NCBI RefSeq assembly: GCF_036320655.1
Contig: NZ_CP143258.1
Span: forward strand, 434,001-498,000
Origin: Porphyromonas pogonae
GTDB taxonomy: Bacteria; Bacteroidota; Bacteroidia; Bacteroidales; Porphyromonadaceae
Direction: 5' to 3'
Length of the DNA stretch: 64,000 nt
Position numbers and translations under genes: made by a program. The notes beneath the pieces are model-generated. The model had not been told where the DNA came from. It ran no database searches and worked only from the letters and a program-made list of their open reading frames with translations. Positions within the stretch are counted from its first letter, which is position 1. Each line of letters opens with the position of its first letter. Below, in pieces: positions 28,566-38,367 of the stretch.

Positions 28566-30038
28566 ATGAAAACTCCTATCCTATATTTACTCATGCTGCC
28601 GGCGCTTTCTATGGCATCTGCTGCGAATGTGGCTGCGCCCGCGTTACAAGTGCGTCAAGAACTACATGCACAAAGAGAGAAACTCCTTTCACAGCGCCCA
28701 CCGCAAGCCAAGAGGCTTTTCTATTCGGACTATGTGGAGCGCAAAATAAAAGAAGTGAAAGGCCAACTGACTAATAACTATTTGGCATGGATGTTCGAAA
28801 ATTGCTTTCCCAATACGCTGGATACTACTGTCCATTTTGGAGTCAAAGACGGTAAGGAAGATACTTTTGTCTACACCGGTGACATACCTGCTATGTGGCT
28901 GCGCGATTCGTCGGCTCAGGTATGGCCTTATCTCCGTTTTGCCAATCAGGATGCCAATATCAGAAAGATGCTCAAAGGGGTTATCTTCCGTCAATATAAA
29001 TGTATCCTTATAGACCCTTATGCCAACGCTTTCAATATCAAACCCGGCAAAAGTCCTTGGAGTAGTGATCTTACAGAAATGAAACCCGAGTTGCATGAGC
29101 GAAAATGGGAGATAGACTCCCTTTGCTATCCAATAAGATTGGCCTATGCCTATTGGAAAGCAACAGGAGATAGTTCCATTTTCAATCAAGACTGGATCAA
29201 AGTCATGCGACTGATTTTGCAGACCTTCAAGGAGCAACAGCGGAAACAAGATTTGGGGCCATACAAATTTCAGCGGGTTACGGAGGATCCTACTGACTCT
29301 ATGGGCAATAAAGGCTGGGGTAGCCCCGTGAAGCCGGTGGGGCTTATAGCTTCGGCTTTTCGTCCGTCTGACGATGCTACTACGTTTCTTTTTCTTATCC
29401 CCTCCAATTTCTTTGCAGTGACGTCACTTAACAAAGCTGCTGATATCCTCACAGAGGTAAACGGTGACAAAAAGCTTGCATTAGAGTGCACAACACTGGC
29501 AAGTGAGGTGAAAAATGCTTTAGATAAGTATGCTGTATATCATCATCCTGAATATGGTAAGATCTATGCTTATGAGGTGGATGGTTTCGGTAATCAATTG
29601 CTGATGGATGATGCGAATGTGCCGAGCCTCATCGGTATGGCGTATTTAGAGGATGTTCCTGACGATGATCCTGTATATCTCAATACAAGGCGCTTTGTGT
29701 GGAGTGAATCCAATCCATATTTCTTTAAAGGTAAAGTAGCCGAAGGTATTGGCGGTCCCCACATAGGCTTTGATATGATATGGCCGATGAGTATTATGAT
29801 GAAAGCTTTTACTTCGGATAATGATCAGGAGATAAAGCACTGTATAGAGACACTAATGCTTACTGATGCGGGTACGGGATTTATACATGAGTCTTTCCAC
29901 AAAGATAATGCGGATAAGTTTACACGCCCTTGGTTTGCGTGGCAGAATTCTCTCTTTGGTGAGTTGATCCTTAAGCTCATTGACGATGGTAAGTTGGAGC
30001 TGCTCAATAGTATTACAACCAAACAAACTGCACATTGA
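28566..30038 (+). CDS. GH125 exo-alpha-1,6-mannosidase
   Basis: A 490-residue (alpha/alpha)6-type glycosidase with a Sec signal peptide ending near residue 22. Family words MWLRDSSAQVWPY (about 111-123), YANAFN, EMKPELHERKWEIDSL, FAVTSLNKAADI, and the C-terminal WFAWQNSLFGELIL match GH125. Known members are metal-independent inverting enzymes removing alpha-1,6-linked mannose from N-glycans or mannan. It acts in periplasm or outside. Together with GH92 further downstream it can strip alpha-mannose from host or fungal glycans. Probably cotranscribed with the esterase upstream. Confidence 0.92.
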   Translation: MKTPILYLLMLPALSMASAANVAAPALQVRQELHAQREKLLSQRPPQAKRLFYSDYVERKIKEVKGQLTNNYLAWMFENCFPNTLDTTVHFGVKDGKEDTFVYTGDIPAMWLRDSSAQVWPYLRFANQDANIRKMLKGVIFRQYKCILIDPYANAFNIKPGKSPWSSDLTEMKPELHERKWEIDSLCYPIRLAYAYWKATGDSSIFNQDWIKVMRLILQTFKEQQRKQDLGPYKFQRVTEDPTDSMGNKGWGSPVKPVGLIASAFRPSDDATTFLFLIPSNFFAVTSLNKAADILTEVNGDKKLALECTTLASEVKNALDKYAVYHHPEYGKIYAYEVDGFGNQLLMDDANVPSLIGMAYLEDVPDDDPVYLNTRRFVWSESNPYFFKGKVAEGIGGPHIGFDMIWPMSIMMKAFTSDNDQEIKHCIETLMLTDAGTGFIHESFHKDNADKFTRPWFAWQNSLFGELILKLIDDGKLELLNSITTKQTAH

Positions 30039-30143
30039 TAATCTTTTGCCGGTATTACTTCGCAATCGCGAGCACTAATAGGGAGGCTTACTACTTTGCT
30101 CTAATTTTGATGAAAGTATGAAGCTTACTTCAGAGTGTTGAAG

Positions 30144-31259
30144 CTAATCATTGGTGTTTAAATTTCTGCCGAAATATTCAGACGGTGTCATATTGGTAAA
30201 CGAACGAAAATTTCTCAGAGCGGTAGTACGTGAACGATAACCACTGATATAAAAAGCTTCTTTGATACTCATTTCCGGCGTTTTGTTTAGCAGGGAAATA
30301 AAATCAGCTATGCGAAATTTATTAATATAAGTCGTTATGTTTTCAACCCCATTTTCATGTATTACCTTTTCTAATGTGGTACGGTTGGTAGCAAGCTCCT
30401 CTGTAATGAGGCTTAAGGAAAGATTGGGGTTGCGCCATGCTTGTTTATCCATCATATATCGCTCCAAAAGAATAAACAGTTTATTAGCATGATTTACGTT
30501 CTCCCTTTTTATGATATTCTGTTCAATTGCTATTTTTCTACTTATATTAGGAGCCATTATATCTTCGTTAGTCACCTTCTTGCCTACTATACGATAAATC
30601 AACTCCATGTAAAGCCTGAGAGCTGTCAATGCTATTGTAATATGAAAATAGATGATAGTGATGACCGTTGTATGATAAGCTAAAATCAGTAAATAGCTAA
30701 GTACATCTATGATCCCGCTTATGACGTATATTCTGATCCATGTCCTATCTGTATTGCTGTACTTGCTGGTGTAGGGTATATAAAATATTAAGAAGACAGG
30801 CAAACACAGTATAAGGCATAGAAAAATACGAAATATTGCGTCAAACTCAAGGTAATGGGGTAGTATTGCTATAATGCTGGAATACTCCGGATATACCACA
30901 CCAAGGAGTAGTGTAATCTTGTAAAAAATCAATATCACTGCCACTGGTGTATACAATAAAAGAAGCCTTTTGAAATTCATCCATCCCGGAGATATTACCT
31001 CTATGGGATATATAGTATAGGATAGAATCATAAACAAAGCCAAGGATAGCATGGGCACACTCATGACCGGAGCTTGATATACTCCATTCATATTGTCTAT
31101 AAGGCGTGGTATGTAGTTTAATACAGAGATAAATAAAATAACACAGAGTATTATTCGGGAACGATCTCCACTCTTACGAAAGGCAAGCAGTGTGGCGGAG
31201 GAGAGAAACATGACAATTAGAGCAGTATATACTGTAGCTATAAGAAATTGTTCAACCAT
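30144..31259 (-). CDS. Membrane-bound AraC-type transcriptional regulator
   Basis: About 371 residues, started at ATG 31259 (MVEQFLIATV), because the upstream extension to 31385 is not membrane-like and is unlikely. The N-terminal 240 or so residues form about seven membrane segments; the C-terminal 100 form an AraC/XylS helix-turn-helix (LSLITEELATNRTTLEKVI and IKEAFYISGYRSRTTALRNF). This architecture senses a signal in the membrane and binds DNA directly. It lies between the GH125 gene and the divergent metallophosphoesterase gene, so it may control one or both. The ligand is unknown. Confidence 0.85.
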   Translation of the reverse strand: MVEQFLIATVYTALIVMFLSSATLLAFRKSGDRSRIILCVILFISVLNYIPRLIDNMNGVYQAPVMSVPMLSLALFMILSYTIYPIEVISPGWMNFKRLLLLYTPVAVILIFYKITLLLGVVYPEYSSIIAILPHYLEFDAIFRIFLCLILCLPVFLIFYIPYTSKYSNTDRTWIRIYVISGIIDVLSYLLILAYHTTVITIIYFHITIALTALRLYMELIYRIVGKKVTNEDIMAPNISRKIAIEQNIIKRENVNHANKLFILLERYMMDKQAWRNPNLSLSLITEELATNRTTLEKVIHENGVENITTYINKFRIADFISLLNKTPEMSIKEAFYISGYRSRTTALRNFRSFTNMTPSEYFGRNLNTND

Positions 31260-31395
31260 GTTATTTCGTTTTGAGAGATAAAGATAGGAAATGAATGATA
31301 TAAGATAGTAAGTTTCATAAATGGAAATCAATGTTCCATCTGTGCTATTGCAAAAATGAAACGCATATTTGTAATATTGATACAATTAAAAGTAA

Positions 31396-31424
31396 TTGAC
31401 CGAAATTCTCAACATCTATATTTG
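31396..31424 (+). promoter_or_regulatory. Promoter TTGAC-N16-TATATTTG
   Basis: TTGAC (31396-31400) and TATATTTG (31417-31424) form a good -33/-7 pair, 42 bases before the metallophosphoesterase ATG and in the divergent gap shared with the regulator gene. Confidence 0.6.
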
Positions 31425-31465
31425 TATTGTAATGTATAGTATCACTAAAATATAAATTTAAAATT

Positions 31466-32776
31466 ATGAAGAGAATTACCAATGCTTTTACATTCCCTAT
31501 TGTTATGTGTTTAACAATATTCATGGCAATTATTTCGGGATGTACCAAAGATGATGATCAGAGCAATGGCGAAAAGATTGCTCCCCTGTGGGAGGCTGGT
31601 AGCATAAGGAACAAGATTGTGACTATCAGCGATCTGCACGTAGGTATTGACGATAGGTATTCGGAAACAGTAAGGAATCGTCCTTTACTCATTGATTTTC
31701 TCAAACGACTTCAAAAGACAAAAGATGTGCGTGAATTAGTGATTATAGGTGATTTTCTTGATTCGTGGTATCTACCTGTGTTTTATCCTACTTACACTGA
31801 TGAAGAACTGTTCTATAAGGGTGTTATTGCCAACAATCAGAAGCTTATAGACGAATTCAAGCAGGTTATAAATAGTGGTATCAAATTGGTTTATGTTATA
31901 GGAAACCATGACATGACTTTAGAGCAAAAAACACTACAGGATGCCATCCCCGGTATTGTACAGCCAAGCCAAGGTGCTAGAGGTTTGGCCACTTACTATA
32001 CCGGAGACCGAAAAGAAATAGCGATTGAGCACGGGCATCGCTACGATGTGTTCTCTGCTCCTGATCGTGTGTCTAACAAAGAATTATGTGGAAACGACAA
32101 TACAATCCTGCCTGCCGGGTACTTTTATGCCCGCTATGCTGCCACTTGGGTAGTAGAGGGTAAGCCAACCGTAGAAAAGAAATATCCCCTAGTGAATAAA
32201 GTACCTGACAAGGATGATATTGATCAAAGTGGAGCGTATGCTTATTATTCATTATTGGCAAAGGTGTCGAAACGATTCACTCCTAAGGAGGGGCTTAATG
32301 AGAAGATATTCAAGATGCATATTGCAGGATTCAATGACGATTACAGTTATCTTGATTTCTATCCTCAAGAACAACCTGATGGTACAATTTCCGGGAAATT
32401 ATTTAAGAATATTCAGCGTACGTGGGGAACTCGTCAGGAGCAGAACAAGGTAAAGAAGCCGAATACCTTTCTTTCTGCAATATCCGGAACAATAAACTGG
32501 GATTATTATTTCGAACAAGCCAGGGTGCAGTATCTCGAAAATAGCAACGAGAATGTAAATGTTGTAGTATTTGGTCATACACATGTTCCTACTCTCAAAA
32601 AGTTAACTAACGGAAAATATTATGTCAATGATGGTACATGGGTCGACGATAATACGGATTACCCTGAAGCTACTCGAACCTTCGCAGTCATTACTACTGG
32701 AGACAAGAATACAGTGGGACTTTACATGTACGAAAAAAATGGTAATATTACCAATATAGGGAGTGGTGCCAAATAA
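31466..32776 (+). CDS. Calcineurin-like metallophosphoesterase lipoprotein
   Basis: A 436-residue exported lipoprotein (lipobox ISGC, Cys near residue 26). The metallophosphoesterase motifs are complete: SDLHVG near 55, GDFLDSW near 96, GNHDMT near 146, EHGHRYD near 191 and GHTHVPT near 370. It hydrolyses a phosphomono- or phosphodiester outside the cytoplasm. Calcineurin-like enzymes include eukaryotic PGAP5, which removes ethanolamine-phosphate from GPI anchors; given the PI-PLC and mannosidase genes nearby, a similar substrate is an idea to test, not a fact. It is divergent from the regulator and ends before a strong terminator. Confidence 0.88.
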   Translation: MKRITNAFTFPIVMCLTIFMAIISGCTKDDDQSNGEKIAPLWEAGSIRNKIVTISDLHVGIDDRYSETVRNRPLLIDFLKRLQKTKDVRELVIIGDFLDSWYLPVFYPTYTDEELFYKGVIANNQKLIDEFKQVINSGIKLVYVIGNHDMTLEQKTLQDAIPGIVQPSQGARGLATYYTGDRKEIAIEHGHRYDVFSAPDRVSNKELCGNDNTILPAGYFYARYAATWVVEGKPTVEKKYPLVNKVPDKDDIDQSGAYAYYSLLAKVSKRFTPKEGLNEKIFKMHIAGFNDDYSYLDFYPQEQPDGTISGKLFKNIQRTWGTRQEQNKVKKPNTFLSAISGTINWDYYFEQARVQYLENSNENVNVVVFGHTHVPTLKKLTNGKYYVNDGTWVDDNTDYPEATRTFAVITTGDKNTVGLYMYEKNGNITNIGSGAK

Positions 32777-33220
32777 ACCTGAAAATATTTATATCTGATC
32801 CTCTGAAATCGGATGTACAGTCAGGATGTCTTCTTTGAAGATAAAAAGTAATATGGAAATAAGTGAAGTTGAATGTAACGTTCTCATTCTCCTGTTTAAT
32901 TTCTTTATTTATATATCAAAACCGCCTGCCGGAGGATCCCCAGCAGGCGGTTTAAGAATTGATGTGGCTTTTGATAACGGCTATTAGATTTGATATTCAT
33001 TGAGTATTACCGGATTTAGGAGAAGTAATTAACTCTATCTCTCACGAAGAGCAAACTTTCTTTATAGTCCCGGTAAAAAGATGTCATCTAAATGTACGTT
33101 ATCATAGTTCAAGTTGGTCTCTTAGCAATAAATTCTATACATAGGCCTCATCTTGTAAAAGTGTATCTGCACCACCGTCTTTAGTCCTGATATTTACTCA
33201 GAGATGAGACTATAAAGCAA
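32777..33220. other. Intergenic gap with a terminator
   Basis: Apart from the terminator at 32920-32956, I see no gene or RNA between the metallophosphoesterase gene and the tRNA genes. Confidence 0.5.
32920..32956 (+). terminator. Strong hairpin terminator after the metallophosphoesterase gene
   Basis: AAACCGCCTGC (32920-32930) and GCAGGCGGTTT (32944-32954) form a perfect 11-bp GC-rich stem. The T-rich tail is short on the plus strand; the reverse strand has GGCGGTTTTG, so it may act in both directions. Confidence 0.75.
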
Positions 33221-33253
33221 AAAAAGCTATGCATGTTTTGTGCATAGCTTTTT
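33221..33253 (-). terminator. Terminator of the tRNA-Val transcript
   Basis: AAAAAGCTATGCA (33221-33233) and TGCATAGCTTTTT (33241-33253) form a perfect 13-bp stem. On the minus strand it is followed by a T-run (TTTTTTTGC), and it lies 18 bases downstream of the last tRNA. Confidence 0.8.
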
Positions 33254-33271
33254 GACTTAATTTTTCTAGGG

Positions 33272-33346
33272 TGGGCCCAATAGGATTCGAACCTATGACC
33301 CTCTGCTTGTAAGGCAGATGCTCTAAACCAGCTGAGCTATAGGCCC
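33272..33346 (-). tRNA. tRNA-Val (UAC)
   Basis: The minus-strand sequence begins GGGCCTATAGCTC. It has a D arm, an anticodon loop CTTACAA with anticodon TAC (reads GTA, Val), a T loop TTCGAAT and a closing acceptor strand with discriminator A. CCA is not encoded. It is a near-identical twin of the gene at 33401-33475, 54 bases upstream in transcription. Confidence 0.95.
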
Positions 33347-33400
33347 TAAATTTTGAGAAGTTATCGTATCTCAGATTTTAATGATATTGTTGAAAAGGAG

Positions 33401-33475
33401 TGGGCCCAATAGGATTCGAACCTATGACCCTCTGCTTGTAAGGCAGATGCTCTAAACCAGCTGAGCTATAGGCCC
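33401..33475 (-). tRNA. tRNA-Val (UAC), second copy
   Basis: The mature sequence appears the same as that of the neighbour at 33272-33346, again with anticodon TAC and no encoded CCA. Both are probably processed from one transcript ending at the hairpin at 33221-33253. Confidence 0.95.
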
Positions 33476-33890
33476 CTTAATCAATTAATATCGTCAAAGT
33501 ATATTTGCTTCTCAAATATGGTTGCAAAGGTATATGATTTTTCTGAATTTGCAATAGCCCGGGCAAAAAAACTAAGAACTTTAATTCAATTTCCTGTAAA
33601 TATTAGCTTGTTTAAGCTGAGACACCGTTGCCAATCAAAATATACCCAGTTAAAAGGGGCTAAATATTTTCGTAACAATACCTCCGATTAATCAAAAGAA
33701 TGTTTCATAACCATGTTATTAATGTGTATATTTTATTAAATAATAGTCTCATGTAAATTAATTTTGAATAAAGGCGTGTCTATAGATTTAATTACTAAAT
33801 TTGTGCCGTCAAATGCATAAGGAAAAAGTAATCTTTATTCTTGTGAAAGTAAAGGTTACGCACATATGAGAGAACAAAAAATATCAACCT
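33476..33890. other. Upstream region of tRNA genes and susC
   Basis: This AT-rich gap must hold the tRNA promoter (minus strand) and the susC promoter. A -7 box TAAATTTG is at 33796-33803 on the plus strand, about 87 bases before the susC ATG. Nothing else is recognised. Confidence 0.5.
33796..33803 (+). promoter_or_regulatory. Predicted -7 box (TAAATTTG) before susC
   Basis: TAAATTTG fits the TAnnTTTG consensus, followed by an AT-rich leader of about 87 bases to the susC start. No clear -33 match at ideal spacing is seen. Confidence 0.45.
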
Positions 33891-34758
33891 ATGAAATGTA
33901 AACACGTCTACCTTTTGTTGATGCTCTTTGTAGGAGCATTGACCTTTCAGATGAAAGCGCAAAAGTCGGAGGTAACAATTAAAGGAAAAATTGTTGACTC
34001 CAAAACACAAGAACCTATCATTGGAGCGAGCGTTCAGATTGCCGGCACTACTACCGGAGCGCAAAGTGATCTTGATGGTGCCTTTGTGCTAAAATTAGCT
34101 CCTAATTCAAAATTAAAAATTTCTTACATTGGATACGTAACCAAAGAGATTACGGTGACAAAAAGCGAAACGGTAGTAATCTCTCTCGTGGAGAGTGCTA
34201 TTTCGCTCAATGAGGTTGTGCTCATTGGTTATGGTAAAGTTAAGAAAGGAGATTTATCCGCATCTGTGGCTACCGTGTCCAATATCGGACAACTCAAGGA
34301 AAGACCTATCCAAGGTGTGGAGGAGATGCTTCAGGGCCAAATACCCGGTGTCACAGTAGTGTCGCAAGGAGGCCATCTTGATTCCAAGCCTGCCATTACT
34401 ATCAGGGGTATGGGATCCAGAGCAGAGGAAAAACCTTTGTTTGTTGTGGATGGAGTACCCAATGCTCCATTTAATATAGGTGATGTCGTTTCTATGACAG
34501 TATTGAAGGATACTGCTTCTGCTGCGATTTACGGAGCATATGCCGGATCGGCCGGTGTCATCATAGTAACAACCAAAAGAGCTTCAGAAGGCAAACCTAC
34601 ATTCCAATATAATATGGTGACAGGGGTATCTAAGGCTACCAACCTGCCACAATCCCTTACAATAGGAGACTGTTGCACGAGAATTGCCCTTTTAATATTG
34701 CCTATATCGCTGGATATCATTATATTTGAATATTAAACCAGTAGTCAAAACAGTCTCT

Positions 34759-35841
34759 ATGAGTAAGGAAAAGAACACCAATGCCGCATCTTTTGCAGAA
34801 CTAGCAGTAGAACGTCGTCGCCAAGCCACCAAAAACAACTTTTTGCATCAGATTGACACCATTGTAGATTGGCGTCCCATCTCCAACTTGCTCAACAAAC
34901 ATTGTCTTAAGGGAGACACCCCATTGGGCGCTGCCTCTTACCGCCCCATTATGCTCTTCAAGATCCTGCTCTTAGAGACTTGGTACGCTCTCTCAGATCG
35001 TCAAGTAGAAGAGCGAATCAACGATTCCCTCACATGGAGTGCCTTCCTGGGCCTGACGATGGACTTTGTTTCTCCCGATCACTCCACCATCTGTCGCTTC
35101 CGGCAAGAACTTATAGAGAAAGGCTTAATGGCAAAGCTATTCAAGCTTCTCAACAAGCAACTCAAACAACATGGCATCATGGAGATCAAAGAGGGCGCCA
35201 TTGTGGACGCAAGTATTGTTGACAGCCCCAACAAACCAACGGGAGGGCTTCAAATTGTGATCTGCGATGATCGGGAGGATACTCGTAGCGATCAAGAGAA
35301 AGAGGCTGAAGAAGAATACCAAGTCAAAGTCTGCTCAAGCAAACCCGGCGTAGATGAAGAGGCTCGTTGGGTGAAGAAATGCAATGAATATAGATACGGT
35401 TACAAGAAGCACATCTTAACAGACACCAAGGGACTAATACATGAAGTAATCACCACAGCGGCTAACGTGGCAGATACGACACAAATCATACCTCTGTTGG
35501 AGCAGGCTCAACTCCCCCAAGAGACAATGATATTAGCGGACAAAGGGTACACATCCAAGAAAAACAGAGGTTATCTGTGCGACCACAACTTGATAGATGG
35601 CATCATGCACAAAGCAGTCAAAGGTATGCCACTGACGGATGGTAAAAAGCAATTGAATAGACTGATCAGTTCCATGCGATGGCAGATAGAGCGTAGCTTT
35701 GGTAGCATTATACGATGGTTTCATGGTGGACGATGTCGCTACCGAGGAATTGCTAAAACGCATTATCAGAACCTCATTGAGTCTTTGGCGTACAATCTCA
35801 AACGTGCGCCAAAGCTACTTATGCAACAAAACGTAAACTAG
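34759..35841 (+). CDS. IS5-family DDE transposase
   Basis: About 360 residues from ATG 34759 (MSKEKNTNAASF); an ATG 11 codons upstream at 34726 is also in frame. An N-terminal DUF772-like DNA-binding part contains SPDHSTICRFRQEL. The catalytic residues are visible: Asp in VDASIVDSP, Asp in LADKGYTS and Glu in ERSFGSIIRWF. Length and order match complete IS5-group transposases, so the element looks active. A hairpin after the gene (35848-35871) may terminate its transcript. Confidence 0.95.
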   Translation: MSKEKNTNAASFAELAVERRRQATKNNFLHQIDTIVDWRPISNLLNKHCLKGDTPLGAASYRPIMLFKILLLETWYALSDRQVEERINDSLTWSAFLGLTMDFVSPDHSTICRFRQELIEKGLMAKLFKLLNKQLKQHGIMEIKEGAIVDASIVDSPNKPTGGLQIVICDDREDTRSDQEKEAEEEYQVKVCSSKPGVDEEARWVKKCNEYRYGYKKHILTDTKGLIHEVITTAANVADTTQIIPLLEQAQLPQETMILADKGYTSKKNRGYLCDHNLIDGIMHKAVKGMPLTDGKKQLNRLISSMRWQIERSFGSIIRWFHGGRCRYRGIAKTHYQNLIESLAYNLKRAPKLLMQQNVN

Positions 35842-35847
35842 ACTCTA

Positions 35848-35871
35848 CTTGAGGGGCACTGACCCCTCAAG
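35848..35871 (+). terminator. Hairpin after the transposase gene
   Basis: CTTGAGGGG-CACTGA-CCCCTCAAG is a perfect 9-bp stem six bases after the transposase stop and inside the IS. There is no T-run, so termination is possible but not certain. Confidence 0.5.
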
Positions 35872-38367
35872 AGGCTCAAAAATGAGCTAAATCAAGAAAG
35901 TTAGAATCAAAATTCCTTCGTCTGTTCACTAAAATCGGGCGGAAAACGGCTCGTTTTATGTCTCTGTGTCTCGATCCGACTTTTTCAACAGTCTCAATAG
36001 ATGAGGAGCGTAGAGTACGTGCTACGGCACTCGGTGGAGTAAACAAACTCCCTGACGGATGGGATCCCAATAAAAATCCATACATAGCAGAAACCCGTAC
36101 AGACTGGATCAAAGCTATTTTTCGCAATGCTATGTTTCAGCGACACAATATGTCTCTTTCCGGCGGTACGGAGACATTCAATAACCTCGTGTCATTTGAG
36201 TACAGTAATAAGAATGGCACCTTGCTCAATACTTATAATAGGGAGTGGACCACTCGTTTGAATTCTATGTACAAACTCAGCGATCACATACGTGTGCGTG
36301 AAGATCTTACATGGCAAAAGAATCAACTGCGCGATGCTAATACCTACAGTGCAGAATCGGGTGTAATCTTATCTGCACTCATGATGCCCAGAAATGCTGA
36401 GGTATATGCCCCGGACGGATCATTTGGCGGTACAGCCCCCAGTGATAAAGCTTACATAACCAAGTATGGCAGCAACTTTGCCGATATTCACGGTGATGTT
36501 ATCAACCCTGTCAGAACGCTCACGGCAGGCCTTTTCGAAAACCACCATTCTACAATCTCGTCTTCCACATTCCTTGATATCATGGAGCCGATAAGGGGGC
36601 TTAACTTCACATCTCGGTTTACATATCAACTTGAGAACTATTTCGACAAAAAGTTCTCACCCAAACGTCTGGAGCCGGGCAAGCCGTTTGATAGGAACTT
36701 CATGGGGTATTCTACTTTCCGAACCACCAATTGGAGTACAGAGAATACCATCACTTACGAGCGTATTTTTAATAAGAACAGCGTAAGCCTCATGGCATCT
36801 ACTACAGCTTCCGAAGCCAAATACAGAGACTTCTCTGCATCTGCTGAAGGTTTCTACAACGAAGATCCTTCTTTGATCTATTTTGGTCAAGCCGGCAAAT
36901 TCAATCCGGCCAAAGATGGTTTTTGGCTCGATCGTAATCTTTCATTTGTAGTTAGAGCTTCATATAGTTATGATAATAAGTATTTCTTTTCTGGTTCATG
37001 GCGCCGTGACTATGCCGGCAGGTTACCCAAAGGGCGTAAGTATGGTGATTTCCCATCAGCAACCTTGGCATGGAAGCTTTCATCAGAACCTTTCATGAAA
37101 GATATGGAAGCTTTGAATTTATTGAAGTTCCGCATGAGTTGGGGACGTATTGGTAACTTAGGCTCCATCGGTATGGGATATGGATACCCACTACTCCAAA
37201 ACTATCGTATAGGTGATGGTGACATAGCAGGACAGGTAGGCAATCCTCCTTATCTTGTGTTGGGTAAATACGTGGCAGAAGGTTATAACCCTAATCTTAC
37301 ATGGGAAACATCAGAGCAAACCAACTTCGGTATTGACTTAGGATTGTTTGATAACAGACTCTCTTTGACAATGGATTATTTTATCAAAAACACCAAAGAT
37401 CTGATCAAGAAACAGGATGCAGGCTGGTCACACAGTATCGGGTATGATCCGCAACTTGTAAATGACGGAAAGATCAGAAACTCCGGCTTTGAAATGTCGG
37501 CCAACTGGAGCGATAAAGTAGGAGCTTTGAAATATTGGGTTGGAGGAAACTTCGCCACCTTGAAGAATAAGGTAATCAGTATGGGACAAACAAACTCTCC
37601 GGATGACAAGGTAATTTGGACTGATGGCGGTAAGTTCAAAGATTTACGCCCCTTCCAAACAGAGGTCGGCCAGCCTATCTACTCATTCTTCCTGGTCAAA
37701 AACTCAGGTGTATTTACAACCAAACAGGAAATTGACAGCTATGTGGACAAGGATGGTAAAAAAATCCAACCCAAAGCTCAGATAGGAGACCTGAAATTTG
37801 TGGATGAGAATGGCGATGGCAAGATCAGCAATGCCGATCGTGTTTATATGGGTAATGCTATGCCTAAGCTTACTTATGCTCTCTCAGGCGGTGTTTCATA
37901 CAAAAACTTTACTTTCAGTATGATGCTTCAAGGGGTTGCCGGCGTAAAAATATTTAATGCTTACAAATATCTTACTCTTAACGAATCTCAAGGAAGCTTT
38001 AACAGATCCAGAGATATACTCAAAGCTCTTGACGGACCCAATAAAGCCGTTCCTCGGATTACAGCAGATGATCCCAATGAGAACTTTACTACGCCTTCTG
38101 ATTTCTATCTGGAAAAAGGCGATTATCTCCGTATCAAAAATATAACATTGGGATATTCCCTCACGGATCTTGTCAGGAAAATGTCGCTCTTTAGTACTCG
38201 TAATAGCACGCTTGATCTCACATTCAGCATTGACAATGTGGCTACGTTTACTTCATATAGCGGTATCGACCCCGAAGTAGGTGGTACAGGTATCGATGCC
38301 GGTCAGTACCCTATATCACGTACTTTCTCAATTGGTCTTAAACTCAACTACTAATTTGCAATAACCA

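Larger units (their letters stand above)
34666..35995 (+). mobile_element. IS5-family insertion sequence, 1330 bp, with AATAG target duplication
   Basis: The left end is GAGACTGTTGCACGAG and the right end GACTTTTTCAACAGTCTC, forming imperfect terminal inverted repeats. Direct repeats AATAG flank it at 34661-34665 and 35996-36000. It carries one transposase gene in the plus orientation. The ends match those of the three MITEs in this window. It resembles the Porphyromonas IS195-type elements by my memory of the transposase. Confidence 0.95.
33891..38354 (+). pseudogene. SusC/RagA-type TonB-dependent receptor, broken by an IS element
   Basis: The N-terminal part (33891-34665) has a Sec signal peptide, a carboxypeptidase-regulatory-like domain (about residues 26-100) and a plug domain with GMGSRAEEKPLFVVDGVP. 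The C-terminal part (36001-38354) holds the beta-barrel and ends with FSIGLKLNY. Removing the 1330-bp IS and one 5-bp copy joins LPQSLTI to DEERRVRATAL in frame, giving one protein of about 1042 residues, normal for SusC. As it stands, the first part stops 23 codons into the IS, and the second part could start inside the IS end (ATG 35958) but would lack a signal peptide and plug. The receptor should therefore be inactive. It paired with the susD product downstream to import an oligosaccharide. Confidence 0.93.
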
